Shown: positions 35,471 through 44,544, counted from the stretch's first letter. The stretch: 64,000 bases of DNA from JBDHTQ01 sp039808765 (GCA_039808765.1 JBDHTQ010000003.1:206429-270428); one strand, 5' to 3'. Notes: a model not told the origin generated them from the sequence alone. Made by a program: numbers and translations.

Positions 35471-36163
35471 ATGTCTGAGCGATTTGTTGCGATTGCCCCC
35501 TCTATCCTTGCGGCTAACCTGTCGTGTTTAGGCGACGAGGTGAGGGCGGTCGGTGCTGCGCACGCTGATTATATTCATTTTGATGTTATGGATGGTCACT
35601 TTGTGCCCAATATCAGTTTTGGCCCCGGTCTTTTGAAGGCGGTTAAACAAACAACTTCATTGCCATTAGATGTGCATCTGATGATTGCTCCGGTAGATGC
35701 GTACATCAAAGATTTTGCCGAGGCTGGCGCAGATATCATCACCGTTCACCCTGAAGCGGGGCCGCATTTACACCGGACGCTACAGCTTATTAAAAGTTGT
35801 GGCGTGAAGGTTGGTGTTGCTCTTAATCCGGCAACGCCCTTGAGTGCCATTGAGCCAGTCTTAATGGATATCGATTTGTTGTTGATCATGACCGTTAATC
35901 CCGGTTTTGGGGGGCAACAGTTTATTCCTTCGTGTGTTGAAAAAATTGAGATGGCGCGTCGCTTGATCGACATCATCGGCAAACCCATCTTACTTGAAGT
36001 TGATGGGGGGATAAATGCGCAAACAAGCGCTATTGCGCGCTCAGCCGGTGCTGATATTTTAGTTGCCGGAACAGCAATTTTTGCAGCTGACAGGGGGGAT
36101 GAAACCGATAACGGTGAATTTGATTATGCAGCGCGCATCAAAACATTGCGGGGTGGGGCATGA
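35471..36163 (+). CDS. rpe: Ribulose-phosphate 3-epimerase
   Basis: Interconverts ribulose-5-phosphate and xylulose-5-phosphate. About 230 residues from the ATG at 35471 (an ATG six codons earlier overlaps the AGGA element). Landmarks are IAPSILAANLSCLGDE, FDVMDGHFVPNISFGP, DVHLMI, the phosphate-gripper VNPGFGGQQFI and LEVDGGIN. Its stop overlaps the heparinase start (ATGA). The order rpe - heparinase is common in alphaproteobacteria. Confidence 0.95.
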   Translation: MSERFVAIAPSILAANLSCLGDEVRAVGAAHADYIHFDVMDGHFVPNISFGPGLLKAVKQTTSLPLDVHLMIAPVDAYIKDFAEAGADIITVHPEAGPHLHRTLQLIKSCGVKVGVALNPATPLSAIEPVLMDIDLLLIMTVNPGFGGQQFIPSCVEKIEMARRLIDIIGKPILLEVDGGINAQTSAIARSAGADILVAGTAIFAADRGDETDNGEFDYAARIKTLRGGA

Positions 36164-37821
36164 CCACCTTGCTTACAAAAAAACCTGTCTCACCGATTAA
36201 AAACCTAACGCTGGGTCACAAAATCCGGGCGCATATCTGTCAGTGGCGATGGGTTGGGTCGCTTGCAGACTGGTCTTTTATCAAAGGGATGGATGGGCTC
36301 AACGTCATCCCGCCCGATAACTGGCCGGGGGATGCGGCACTGGGAAGTGCCATCGTTAAAGGTGATTTGTACTTTTGTGGGGAAACGGTTCACCTTGATC
36401 GCCCCAATTGGTTTCCTGAAAACGTATCGATCGGTTTTTTGCGCGCCTTACACAGTTTTAACTGGCTTCATGATTTGCGTACCCTTAATGGGGATGTAGC
36501 GCGCCGTCAGGCCCGCTTGATGGTGAGAAGCTGGATTGAAGAATTTTCATCATGGAGTGAATTTGCTTGGGATCCAACCATTCTTGGACGGCGCGTGACG
36601 AACTGGATCGGCTTATACGATTTTTTTTGCTCAACGGCAGATGATGAATTTTGCCAGCGTGTGCATATGAGTCTGCGACATCAGACACGTTATTTAATGC
36701 GCAGCATTCACATGATACCTTCGGGGTATCGTCGAATTTCAGCGCTTAAAGGCTTGTTTTATGCTGGTGTTTGTTTGCCGAACGGTGAGGCTAAACTAGC
36801 TTTGGCTTTACGCCTTCTTAATAGCGAATTGAGTGCTCAAATTTTGCCCGATGGGGGGCACTGTGAGCGCAATCCTCTTGCGCTGTTGGATGTTTTGCGC
36901 CACCTGATAGACATTCGTGCTGTATTACGTGCAGGTGCACAAGAAGTTCCTGAAAAACTACAACACGCCATTGACCGCATGACACCTGCATTGCGTTTTT
37001 TCCGTTATCACGATGGTGGTTTAGGGTTGTTCAATGGTGGTCGAGAAGGCCCGCCACAACTTATTGAACTCACGCTTCAGCAAGCCGATGCGCGCGGTAA
37101 ACCTTTACGCAGCATGAAACACATGGGGTTTGAGCGGCTTTCACTCGGTAAAACCCTTATTATGATGGATTGCGGTATGCCCACGACCGCTGCGGCTCAA
37201 AAATCAAGTCACGCCGGAATTCTGTCTTTTGAAATGAGCGTAGGGCGTGATCGTTTTATTGTGAATTGTGGATCGCATCCTTCAGGTCACCATGTTTGGC
37301 AGGAGGCTCTTGCCAGTACGGCAGCTCACTCCACACTTACCCTAAATGACACAAATGCTTTTGAATGTTTAAGCAGTGATGTTACACGTTTGCCTCAACG
37401 TGTTAACTGTGAGCGGCAAGATGAAAAAGAAGCGGTTTGGGTGGAGTGCTTTCATGACGCATACGAAGCGCTTTACCAAACGTTGCATTTTCGCCGAATT
37501 TATTTGGGTGATGATGGAGAAGATGTTCGTGGCGAAGATGCTTTGGAGGGGCCGGAAGGTATTCCGTTTTGTGTTCGCTTTCACTTGCATCCCAATGTTC
37601 AAGCCTCTCTTATCCAGCAAGGGATGGCAGTTTTACTGGCACTTCCCTCAGGAGGGGGGTGGCGTTTTAGAGCTTCTGGCGCTTCAATCGCCCTTGAAGA
37701 AAGCATTTATTGCGGCAAAGACGATGAAATTCGCCAGTCAGTGCAAATTGTATTGACTGGTATTACAAATCCACTTGAGACTGTCATTAAATGGGCTTTT
37801 CAAAAAGAAAAAAAGTCCTAA
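36160..37821 (+). CDS. Heparinase II/III family protein
   Basis: 553 residues: an N-terminal alpha/alpha-toroid half (WFPENVSIGFLRALHSFNWLHDL, GRRVTNWIGLYDFF, QILPDGGHCERNPLALLDVLR) and a C-terminal beta-sandwich half (HAGILSFEMSVGRDRFIVNCGSHPSG, AHSTLTLND). The family includes polysaccharide lyases, but the alphaproteobacterial copy beside rpe has no proven substrate. It lacks a signal peptide, which argues for a cytosolic or envelope-biogenesis role. Start overlaps the rpe stop by four bases. Confidence 0.88.
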   Translation: MTTLLTKKPVSPIKNLTLGHKIRAHICQWRWVGSLADWSFIKGMDGLNVIPPDNWPGDAALGSAIVKGDLYFCGETVHLDRPNWFPENVSIGFLRALHSFNWLHDLRTLNGDVARRQARLMVRSWIEEFSSWSEFAWDPTILGRRVTNWIGLYDFFCSTADDEFCQRVHMSLRHQTRYLMRSIHMIPSGYRRISALKGLFYAGVCLPNGEAKLALALRLLNSELSAQILPDGGHCERNPLALLDVLRHLIDIRAVLRAGAQEVPEKLQHAIDRMTPALRFFRYHDGGLGLFNGGREGPPQLIELTLQQADARGKPLRSMKHMGFERLSLGKTLIMMDCGMPTTAAAQKSSHAGILSFEMSVGRDRFIVNCGSHPSGHHVWQEALASTAAHSTLTLNDTNAFECLSSDVTRLPQRVNCERQDEKEAVWVECFHDAYEALYQTLHFRRIYLGDDGEDVRGEDALEGPEGIPFCVRFHLHPNVQASLIQQGMAVLLALPSGGGWRFRASGASIALEESIYCGKDDEIRQSVQIVLTGITNPLETVIKWAFQKEKKS

Positions 37822-37917
37822 ATTTAGAAAGTGTTCGTTAATTAAAACACTCTAGTTTGGTTTTGTTATCGCGTTTTTTCTGTGACCCCTATCTGAGGAT
37901 TGTTGAGGACGTAGAAG

Positions 37918-39210
37918 ATGAATACTGTTGATATCCCGCGGGGGGGGAACGCTTCAATCCAGTCTGCGCTTCAAGGCGCGAATAATATTTTACGTCTCGA
38001 CGTAAGCTGGGCAGGTGATGGCAGCCAAACCCCTTCTTGTGATGCGTTGGCTTTCTGCCTTGGTGAAAATGGAAAAATTCGCCAGGAATCAGACATGATT
38101 TTCTACAACAATCGCTCTGCTTGCAATGGGGCAGTGGTCTTAAGCGATCTGAGCGCTGATGGAAAAGGTGGATATACCCAGTCTTTTCGCGTGTTTGTCA
38201 ATCAGATTTCCAATGACGTTGCCCGAGTTGTTTTCTGTATGAATATCGATACCGGTTTAGGCAGTGTTCTATCTGTTTCACAACTGAAAAAACTCAACGT
38301 AACACTCTTGCATGAAGGTACAAACGCTGCACTGGCAACGTGCGTAACCAACGTCAAAGAATCGCAAACAACAGCAATCATTCTGGCTGAGCTCTATCGT
38401 CGGAACAACGAGTGGAAAATAAAATCCGTGGGGCAGGGGTATGATGAAGGATTGTCTGCACTTGCTGAGGGCTATGGCGTGGTCGTTGCAGATGCGGCAC
38501 AGGGAGTAAGTGGGCAGTCGCCCTCTGCATCAATTAGCACCATGCCTCAGCTTAACAGAGAAAATTTGACACATATGTTGTCCGCCGCGCTTGTTCCAGG
38601 CGGCACCACTGAAATGCGAATTAATTTAGTATGGGGAGATCCAAACCAACCCCATCCAGATACATTGTCTGTATCTGCACAAAAGAAAACACTTATCGGC
38701 TCTCTTTTAGGACGGCCAAATGTAAAGCGTTCTCTTGATCTCGATTTATGCTGTCTTTATGAGTTAAAAGATGGATATCGTGGTATTGTGCAAGCTTTGG
38801 GAAATAAGTTTGGGGCTTTTGCGAGTGCGCCCTATGTTGAACTGATGGGGGACGAAGGCCGGGTTAAATCATCCAAGCCACGCTCTGCCCAGCAAGTTGA
38901 AACATTGCGCGTCAACGGCATTTTCTGGCATGAAATAAATCGGTTGCTTGTTTTCGCCATGATCTTTGAGGGGGTGCCAGACTGGAAAAACAGTTTGGGA
39001 AAAACCTCGATTCTCATTCCCGATCACCCACCCGTGAGTGTTCGTTTGGACGAATGCGAAGGAAAAAATCGAACTTGTTCTATCGCACTGATTGAGAACG
39101 TTGACGGCAAAATTGTTATCAACAAATGCCTCAACACTTACAAAAATCCCCGAGAGCTTGATCTTGCTTTCGGATGGGGGCTGCGTTGGACAGCTGGATT
39201 AAAAGACTGA
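37918..39210 (+). CDS. TerD-TerA fusion, tellurite-resistance-type stress protein
   Basis: 430 residues. Residues about 1-195 form a TerD-like domain (ILRLDVSWAGDG, DMIFYNN, ARVVFCMNIDTG, AIILAELYRRNNEWKIKSVGQGYDEGLSAL). The usual calcium-binding DxDLDASAF is degraded to SCDALAF, so this domain may not bind calcium normally. Residues about 225-430 match TerA (SLDLDLCCLYELKDGYRG, VQALGNKFGAF, PYVELMGDEGR, MIFEGVPDW, ELDLAFGWGLRW). Fusion of the two is unusual; normally terA and terD are separate genes. RBS TTGAGGACGTAGAAG. A TerD gene follows 24 bp later. Confidence 0.86.
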   Translation: MNTVDIPRGGNASIQSALQGANNILRLDVSWAGDGSQTPSCDALAFCLGENGKIRQESDMIFYNNRSACNGAVVLSDLSADGKGGYTQSFRVFVNQISNDVARVVFCMNIDTGLGSVLSVSQLKKLNVTLLHEGTNAALATCVTNVKESQTTAIILAELYRRNNEWKIKSVGQGYDEGLSALAEGYGVVVADAAQGVSGQSPSASISTMPQLNRENLTHMLSAALVPGGTTEMRINLVWGDPNQPHPDTLSVSAQKKTLIGSLLGRPNVKRSLDLDLCCLYELKDGYRGIVQALGNKFGAFASAPYVELMGDEGRVKSSKPRSAQQVETLRVNGIFWHEINRLLVFAMIFEGVPDWKNSLGKTSILIPDHPPVSVRLDECEGKNRTCSIALIENVDGKIVINKCLNTYKNPRELDLAFGWGLRWTAGLKD

Positions 39211-39234
39211 GTTTTATTTGACGAGGAGTAAAAT

Positions 39235-39822
39235 ATGGCTGTAACATTATCAAAAGGTGAAAACGTTAGCCTGAGTAAAGAAGCGCCAGGTCTGAATGTT
39301 GTTCGTATCGGCTTGGGATGGCAGGAGCGCGAGACCGATGGGGATGATTTTGACCTTGATGCCAGTGCCTTCCTTTTGAATGTTGATGGCCATGTTACAA
39401 ACGACGTCGACTTTGTTTTTTACAATAATCTGATCTCTTCTTGCCATTCTGTTGAGCATGCCGGAGATAATTTAACCGGACAAAAAGAAGATGAAGATGT
39501 GGATGCTGAAACAATTCGGGTCACGTTGGAGAAGGTTCCACCAATCATTGAGCGTATTACTTTTTGTGTGAGTATTCATCAAGCCGAAATTCGTCAGCAA
39601 AATTTTGGTATGGTGACCAATGCCTATATTCGCGTTATCGATGACAAAAACGGCAATGTTCTTGCGCGCTATGATTTGAGTGAAGATGCCTCGATAGAGT
39701 CTGCAATGATTTTTGGCGAGCTTTATCGCTATGGCGGTGAATGGAAGTTTAGAGCAACCGGGCAAGGCGTGCCTGGCGGTCTTGGCGAATTGGCGCGTTA
39801 CTTTGGTGTCAATGTTGAATAA
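39235..39822 (+). CDS. terD: TerD-family calcium-binding stress protein
   Basis: 195 residues with a complete TerD domain: LGWQERETDGDDFDLDASAFLL (calcium-binding Asp cluster intact), DVDFVFYNN, ITFCVSIHQAE, SAMIFGELYRYGGEWKFRATGQG and the closing GGLGELARYFGV. The family accompanies tellurite, phage-inhibition and stress phenotypes. RBS GACGAGGAGTAAAAT. Paired with the TerD-TerA fusion upstream, with no terB/C/E/Z genes in the window. Confidence 0.93.
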   Translation: MAVTLSKGENVSLSKEAPGLNVVRIGLGWQERETDGDDFDLDASAFLLNVDGHVTNDVDFVFYNNLISSCHSVEHAGDNLTGQKEDEDVDAETIRVTLEKVPPIIERITFCVSIHQAEIRQQNFGMVTNAYIRVIDDKNGNVLARYDLSEDASIESAMIFGELYRYGGEWKFRATGQGVPGGLGELARYFGVNVE

Positions 39823-39896
39823 ATGAAGGTGTAATCGCGTGCCTTTTGAGCACCCTTGACAACTGTCTTGAGCAAGGTGTAAATCATTGCCACCTT

Positions 39897-39970
39897 TGGG
39901 GGATCGTCTAACGGTAGGACAGCGGACTCTGACTCCGTCAGTCTAGGTTCGAATCCTAGTCCCCCAGCCA
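39897..39970 (+). tRNA. tRNA-Gln (anticodon CTG)
   Basis: A complete cloverleaf can be drawn: acceptor TGGGGGA/TCCCCCA, D-arm GTC...GAC, anticodon stem GCGGA/TCCGT with loop CTCTGAC (anticodon CTG, reads CAG), and T-arm CTAGG-TTCGAAT-CCTAG. The CCA end is encoded. It marks the border between host backbone and the island, and tRNA 3' ends are common integration sites. I did not find a second copy of the 3' end in this window. Confidence 0.95.
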
Positions 39971-40014
39971 CTCAGTCACCCATTCCCCGAACTCAGAGAA
40001 TATACCGGCTCAAT

Positions 40015-40036
40015 GCCCGCCATTGCGGGGCGTTTT
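40015..40036 (+). terminator. Short terminator-like hairpin after tRNA-Gln
   Basis: CCCGC (40016-40020) and GCGGG (40025-40029) form a 5-bp stem with loop CATT, followed by GCGTTTT. Confidence 0.45.
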
Positions 40037-40049
40037 GCGCATCCCGAAT

Positions 40050-40130
40050 TTCCGCCGAACCTGGAGAACGGGTGCTGCTGCCCCGTTTCTGCCGTTTTTC
40101 TCCAGAGGGGTTTTTTCCAGTTCGGCGGAA
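40050..40130. repeat. Nested inverted repeat at the island border
   Basis: TTCCGCCGAACCTGGAGAA (40050-40068) is nearly the inverted complement of TTTTCCAGTTCGGCGGAA (40113-40130). Inside, AACGGG (40067-40072) pairs with CCCGTT (40082-40087), and CTGGAGAA (40061-40068) alternatively pairs with TTCTCCAG (40098-40105). Two mutually exclusive folds are possible. It could be a transposon or integron-like end, a recombination site, or a regulatory RNA leader for the gene at 40202. Confidence 0.5.
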
Positions 40131-40201
40131 TCAGGTTTTGGCTGCGTTCAAATATAATCCATCTATAATGCAAACCTACGTACAGAAAGCAGGGGAACGC
40201 C

Positions 40202-42214
40202 ATGACAGAGCACATTCCAGTAAGTGTTAAAGATGATTTTCTGGCTCGCCAAACTAAGGCTGACCCTATTCAAGCGCTTTCAGAGCTTATCTGGAATAGC
40301 TTGGACGCAGAGGCATCATCTGTCCGAGTTGAATTCGAGCACAAAGATTTAGCTGGAGGGATGTCCAAAATCTTTGTTACTGATAATGGTAATGGCTTCA
40401 GCCGGGAAGATGCAAAAGAACAATTTGGTAATCTTGGAGGCTCTTGGAAACGTCAGTTTCCAATAACACCAAACAAGAAGCGGCGCGTTCATGGTCAAGA
40501 AGGACGGGGGCGCTATAAGGCTTTTGCACTTGGTGGCGCTGTAGAATGGAAGGTTGTTTCACTCAAAAATGATAAGCCACAATCTTATTCAATCCGACTT
40601 CTAGATGGTAATCTCAAACAAGTTGAACTTAGCGATGAACTACCGGCTCCCGGCAAATCTTCTGGTGTGATCGTTGAAATCAGGAATCTGAAACGTGACT
40701 TTAAAGTGTTTACATCTGAATCAGGGCTACAAGAACTTGCAGAAATTTTTGCTCTCTATCTAACAAATTACAGAGATGTCAGTATCGAAGTTGCGGGCAA
40801 CAGAATTGATCCCTCGCAGGCAATACTCGATCATGCATATTATGACTTGCCTGTGTTGAAAGATGAGACGGGAAAAAATATAAATTTCAGCTTGGATATT
40901 GTTGAGTGGAAAGGCGATACAAAACGCAACTTTTATTTTTGTAATAATGAAGGTTTTCCTTTATCGCAATCGGCCACCAAAATAGCAGTAGGGGACTTCT
41001 CATTTTCCGCATACATTAAAAGCTCATATATAATGGATATTTATAATCAGCAAAAACTAGAGCTTGCTGAAATGGATGTTGTGCTCAAGGCCGCCGTAGA
41101 TTCGGCGAAAGCAAAAATCAGAGAGCATTTTAGAAGGCGCGCAGCCAGCAAGGCAAAGACTGTTGTTGATGTATGGAAGCAGGAAAACATATATCCATTT
41201 CAGGGGGAGGCTGCATCAGTAATTGAGAAGGCGGAACGGCAGGTTTTTGACATTTTAGCTGTAAGCATGAGTAACTATGCGCCTGAATTTGAATCGGCTG
41301 ATAAAAAGACAAAAGCCCTTAATCTAAGAATGCTAAGGCATGCGATCGAAACCAGCCCAAATGACCTCAAGCTAATATTGAATGAAGTTTTACAACTACC
41401 CAAGAAACAGCAGAAAGATTTAGCTGATCTTCTACAGGAAACGAGCTTGTCTGCTATAATTACTGCGGCGAAAACAGTAGCAGACAGGCTGCGATTCTTG
41501 TCAGGTTTGGAATATATTCTTTTTAATAGTGATGCAAAGGCTGTTCTTAAGGAGCGAAGCCAGCTTCATAAGATTCTTGCTGAAAATACTTGGATATTTG
41601 GAGAGCAATATAACTTATGGGTTAGCGATAAATCACTCACTACTGTACTGCGAAAGCACAGGGACATGCTTGATCCATCAGTCGCTATCGATGAGCCTGT
41701 CAAAATTGATGGTAAAAAAACAGGTATAGTCGACCTTATGTTTTCTACAGCATCCAGAAGACATCGGCCGGATGATATTGAGAACCTGGTTGTAGAATTG
41801 AAAGCTCCTGCTGTTAAAATTGGCGCCAAAGAAATTACACAGATTGAAAGATATGCTTTTGCGATCAATGGGGATGAAAGGTTTAAAGGCGTTGCAGGTG
41901 TACGGTGGCACTTCTGGGTTATCTCTGATGAGCTTGACGATTTCGCTAGTCAAAAAATCGATGGGGGGCCGAATAAACGAGATAAGCTCACTTACCAAAG
42001 TGACCGCATTAGAGTTGGATTAAAGACGTGGGGTGAGCTGATCGAGGAAAATAAGGCTAGGCTTCAATTTTTCCAAGAGCACTTGCAGTATACGGCCAGC
42101 GAAGATGATGGGCTTCGTTATCTACAAGAACGGCATAAGGAGTATTTGGAGGGAGTTATCAACGACAGCGTGCCGCTCGATAAGTCTGCTGAGGTGACCG
42201 AATCGGAATCGTGA
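40202..42214 (+). CDS. GHKL (MutL/MORC-like) ATPase fused to a PD-(D/E)XK-like nuclease domain
   Basis: 670 residues. The N-terminal half is a GHKL ATPase: N-box ALSELIWNSLDAEA (about 24-37), DNGNGF (about 61-66), GQEGRGRYKAFALGG (about 99-113). A helical middle follows. The C-terminal ~200 residues carry HKILAENTWIFGEQYNLW, then GIVDLMF (about 510) and VVELKAP (about 530), the D...ExK spacing of PD-(D/E)XK nucleases, resembling the DUF4263 (Shedu) type. MutL/MORC-like ATPases are known beside restriction systems; this exact fusion I cannot name. AT-rich, single gene with -10-like TATAAT at 40164. RBS AGCAGGGGAACGCC. Confidence 0.75.
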   Translation: MTEHIPVSVKDDFLARQTKADPIQALSELIWNSLDAEASSVRVEFEHKDLAGGMSKIFVTDNGNGFSREDAKEQFGNLGGSWKRQFPITPNKKRRVHGQEGRGRYKAFALGGAVEWKVVSLKNDKPQSYSIRLLDGNLKQVELSDELPAPGKSSGVIVEIRNLKRDFKVFTSESGLQELAEIFALYLTNYRDVSIEVAGNRIDPSQAILDHAYYDLPVLKDETGKNINFSLDIVEWKGDTKRNFYFCNNEGFPLSQSATKIAVGDFSFSAYIKSSYIMDIYNQQKLELAEMDVVLKAAVDSAKAKIREHFRRRAASKAKTVVDVWKQENIYPFQGEAASVIEKAERQVFDILAVSMSNYAPEFESADKKTKALNLRMLRHAIETSPNDLKLILNEVLQLPKKQQKDLADLLQETSLSAIITAAKTVADRLRFLSGLEYILFNSDAKAVLKERSQLHKILAENTWIFGEQYNLWVSDKSLTTVLRKHRDMLDPSVAIDEPVKIDGKKTGIVDLMFSTASRRHRPDDIENLVVELKAPAVKIGAKEITQIERYAFAINGDERFKGVAGVRWHFWVISDELDDFASQKIDGGPNKRDKLTYQSDRIRVGLKTWGELIEENKARLQFFQEHLQYTASEDDGLRYLQERHKEYLEGVINDSVPLDKSAEVTESES

Positions 42215-42266
42215 TCTATTGGTCATCCTCTCAAAAGTCTCTTTTGATGCGCGCTATAAAATTAGC

Positions 42267-43808
42267 CTACAAATCGAATGTCCTGAAGATATGCTGGCCG
42301 AGATAAGGTGCTGTTAGTCCTTCTCTTGCCGCAATATCCTGGATTGTCATTCCGCTAAAATGTTCGTCGCGCCAGATGAACCCCTGTATCAGCTTTTTGA
42401 GAGCCTCCGGCGGGAGGTCGAACATATCTTTCTTATTGCCGTGCACTTCAATCATCAAGGCTCCCTTTCTGCCACGGCGTGGTTCAAATGGAATATCCAG
42501 CATAACAGATTTAATTTCTGGATCGAGTAGTGATAACTGGAGCCTGTCGTTCAGCAGATTCTTCAGCTCACGGCAGCACAGCTCTAGTTTCAGCAGCTGC
42601 TCGCCAACGGTGACGCGCTTTATTACGTCCTCCACCAATGCTGCTGCACTTATCTCGCTCTGGTGCCGGGTAATATGCTCCAGTGCGTCGTGATTCTGCC
42701 CATCTCCCAGAAGCTTGGTAAGTTCTTGAATATTCTGGAGTTGGCTCCGAATCGCCTGTTCAATAGTGTGTTCCAGCCCCTGTGCGGGCAAACGCGCCAT
42801 AATACCTTTGGGATGGTTGCGGTACTGGACAAGATTCTGGCTTATATAATAGCGGTACTGCTGTTTGCCCTTGGTTGTGTATGTCGGGCTGTATGGTGTG
42901 CCGTCACTATCAAAAAGCAGGCCCTTGAGCAGATTAACGTCGCGGGATTTCCTGCTGCCCGCCGCGCAGGATGTCTGTGCTTGCAGCCTGTTCTGCACTG
43001 CCTGCCACAATTCGACCGGTATAATCGCCTCGTGCTGGCCATCATAACTGCTGTCCTTGTGACGGATACGGCCGATATAAACCGGGTTTGAGAGAATGGT
43101 ATACAGAGCGCCACGTGTGAACTGTTTTCCGCCGTAAACCACACCACTATCAAAATTGTGCAGCTTGCTGACATGCCCGTCCCGGCGCAGGTCAAGCGTC
43201 AGCGCGCCCACGCTGCCCAGTGCCAGGTAGCGGTCAAAAATATGCCTGACCAGTCTGGCTTCTTCCGGATGTATGGTGAGACTGCGTCCAGAGGCGATAT
43301 ATCCAAGCGGTGTTTTACCGCCCATCCACATACCTTTCTTCTTGCTGGCGGCAATCTTGTCCCGGATGCGCTCGCCCGCAACCTCACGCTCGAACTGGGC
43401 AAAGGAGAGCAGTACGTTCAGCGTCAGTCGCCCCATTGATGTAGTGGTATTGAATGACTGCGTGATGCTGACAAAGGTCACGCCATATTCATCGAACACT
43501 TGAACCAGCTTGGCAAAATCCATGAGTGAACGGGTCAGCCGGTCAATTTTATATACGACGATGATATGGACCAGGCCCGCCTTGATATCTTCCAGCAGCT
43601 TGTTGAGCGCGGGCCTGTCCATGTTGCCACCCGAGAACCCGCCATCATCATAGCTTTTCTTGACCGGGACCCAGCCTTCGGCTTTCTGGCTGGCAATGTA
43701 GGCAAGGCAGCTCTCGCGCTGGGCATCAAGGCTGTTGAATTCCATGTCGAGCCGCTCATCGGTGGACTTGCGTGTATAGACTGCGCAGTATCGGACTGGC
43801 GGCTTCAT
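42267..43808 (-). CDS. Large serine recombinase
   Basis: 513 residues from the ATG at 43808, which overlaps the DUF2924 stop (TAATG). N-terminal resolvase domain (about 1-150) with catalytic Ser in YTRKSTDE, SLDAQRESC, and VYKIDRLTRSL. The central Recombinase domain (about 165-285) includes PLGYIASGRSL and the RGALYTILSNPVYIGRI block. A zinc-ribbon region (about 300-345) is degenerate, with the usual Cys pairs missing (LLKGLLFDSDGTPYSP). A C-terminal helical part follows. Pairing with DUF2924 is typical of alphaproteobacterial integrative elements. Likely catalyses integration and excision. Confidence 0.92.
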   Translation of the reverse strand: MKPPVRYCAVYTRKSTDERLDMEFNSLDAQRESCLAYIASQKAEGWVPVKKSYDDGGFSGGNMDRPALNKLLEDIKAGLVHIIVVYKIDRLTRSLMDFAKLVQVFDEYGVTFVSITQSFNTTTSMGRLTLNVLLSFAQFEREVAGERIRDKIAASKKKGMWMGGKTPLGYIASGRSLTIHPEEARLVRHIFDRYLALGSVGALTLDLRRDGHVSKLHNFDSGVVYGGKQFTRGALYTILSNPVYIGRIRHKDSSYDGQHEAIIPVELWQAVQNRLQAQTSCAAGSRKSRDVNLLKGLLFDSDGTPYSPTYTTKGKQQYRYYISQNLVQYRNHPKGIMARLPAQGLEHTIEQAIRSQLQNIQELTKLLGDGQNHDALEHITRHQSEISAAALVEDVIKRVTVGEQLLKLELCCRELKNLLNDRLQLSLLDPEIKSVMLDIPFEPRRGRKGALMIEVHGNKKDMFDLPPEALKKLIQGFIWRDEHFSGMTIQDIAAREGLTAPYLGQHIFRTFDL

Positions 43809-44233
43809 TATGTGCTCTCCTTCCGCTTCAGGCCGAAGAAGACCCATCCGTTCCATTTTGACCCGGTGATTTCTGTCGCTATGCGCGAGAGATTGTCATA
43901 GTGCCGGCCATTGAATTCAAAACCATCCGGCTGTACCAGCACACTGTGGCGCTCACCGTTCCAGACCCGCACCAGTCGCGTTCCGGGCTTGAGGCTGACC
44001 TGTGTTGTATCAAAGCAGCTTGGGTTACGCCGGTATGCTTTGATAAGCTGTTCAAGCCGCTTGAGTTGTTCGGCAGTCATGCCGAGGCCTTCCAGCTCCC
44101 GCTGCTTATAAACAAGGCTCTTCTCCAGCATGGTCCGTCCGATTCGGGCGTGGGGTTGCATGCCCCACGCTTCGGACCACTGCAGGCGCAGTTCTTCTAT
44201 CGGCATCACTCCGGGTTTTGTCTGTCTTGGCAT
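43808..44233 (-). CDS. DUF2924 protein, recombinase partner
   Basis: 141 residues from the ATG at 44233 (RBS AGGAGGGAAAAT; a longer frame upstream is not supported). The C-terminal half (LKPGTRLVRVWNGERHSVLV, GFEFNGRHYDNLSRIATEITGSKWNGWVFFGL) is the DUF2924 hallmark. Members sit directly upstream of large serine recombinases; the fold suggests a DNA-binding accessory factor, but the role is not known. The stop overlaps the recombinase start, so the two are translationally coupled. Confidence 0.9.
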   Translation of the reverse strand: MPRQTKPGVMPIEELRLQWSEAWGMQPHARIGRTMLEKSLVYKQRELEGLGMTAEQLKRLEQLIKAYRRNPSCFDTTQVSLKPGTRLVRVWNGERHSVLVQPDGFEFNGRHYDNLSRIATEITGSKWNGWVFFGLKRKEST

Positions 44234-44357
44234 ATTTTCCCTCCTATGAGGGCATGCACGCTTCCTTCTGCTGAAAAGTCCAATCATTAAGCCGGAACTA
44301 TTGATGTTTTCCCTTAATTCCTCTATTTTCTCACCACAAATTCGGAACTTGGGACGC

Positions 44358-44540
44358 ATGACAACAGACATCATCACAATCCGGGATCTCGCGGTCTATC
44401 TCAAGATGGCCGAAAAAACGCTCTACCGCTTGGCTGCTGAAGGTGCGTTTCCTGGCTTCAAGGTCGGCGGCGCTTGGCGCTTCCGTAAGAGCGAGATTGA
44501 TAAGTGGATAAAAGCACAAGAAAAGAATTTGGCGGAGTAA
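44358..44540 (+). CDS. AlpA/excisionase-type helix-turn-helix protein
   Basis: 60 residues from the ATG at 44358. The whole protein is a MerR/AlpA-type HTH (TIRDLAVYLKMAEKTLYRLAAEGAFPGFKVGGAWRFRKSEIDKWI). Its stop is four bases before the TTG start of the methyltransferase gene, so it is probably the first gene and the regulator of that defence operon. Divergent from DUF2924/recombinase, so it could also control the recombinase as an excisionase-like factor. Confidence 0.85.
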   Translation: MTTDIITIRDLAVYLKMAEKTLYRLAAEGAFPGFKVGGAWRFRKSEIDKWIKAQEKNLAE

Positions 44541-44544
44541 GGCT

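Noticed and set aside
44301..44357. Upstream extension of the AlpA-like gene (TTG start)
   Set aside because: The ATG at 44358 gives the normal length for this family, and the extra residues look like translated leader.
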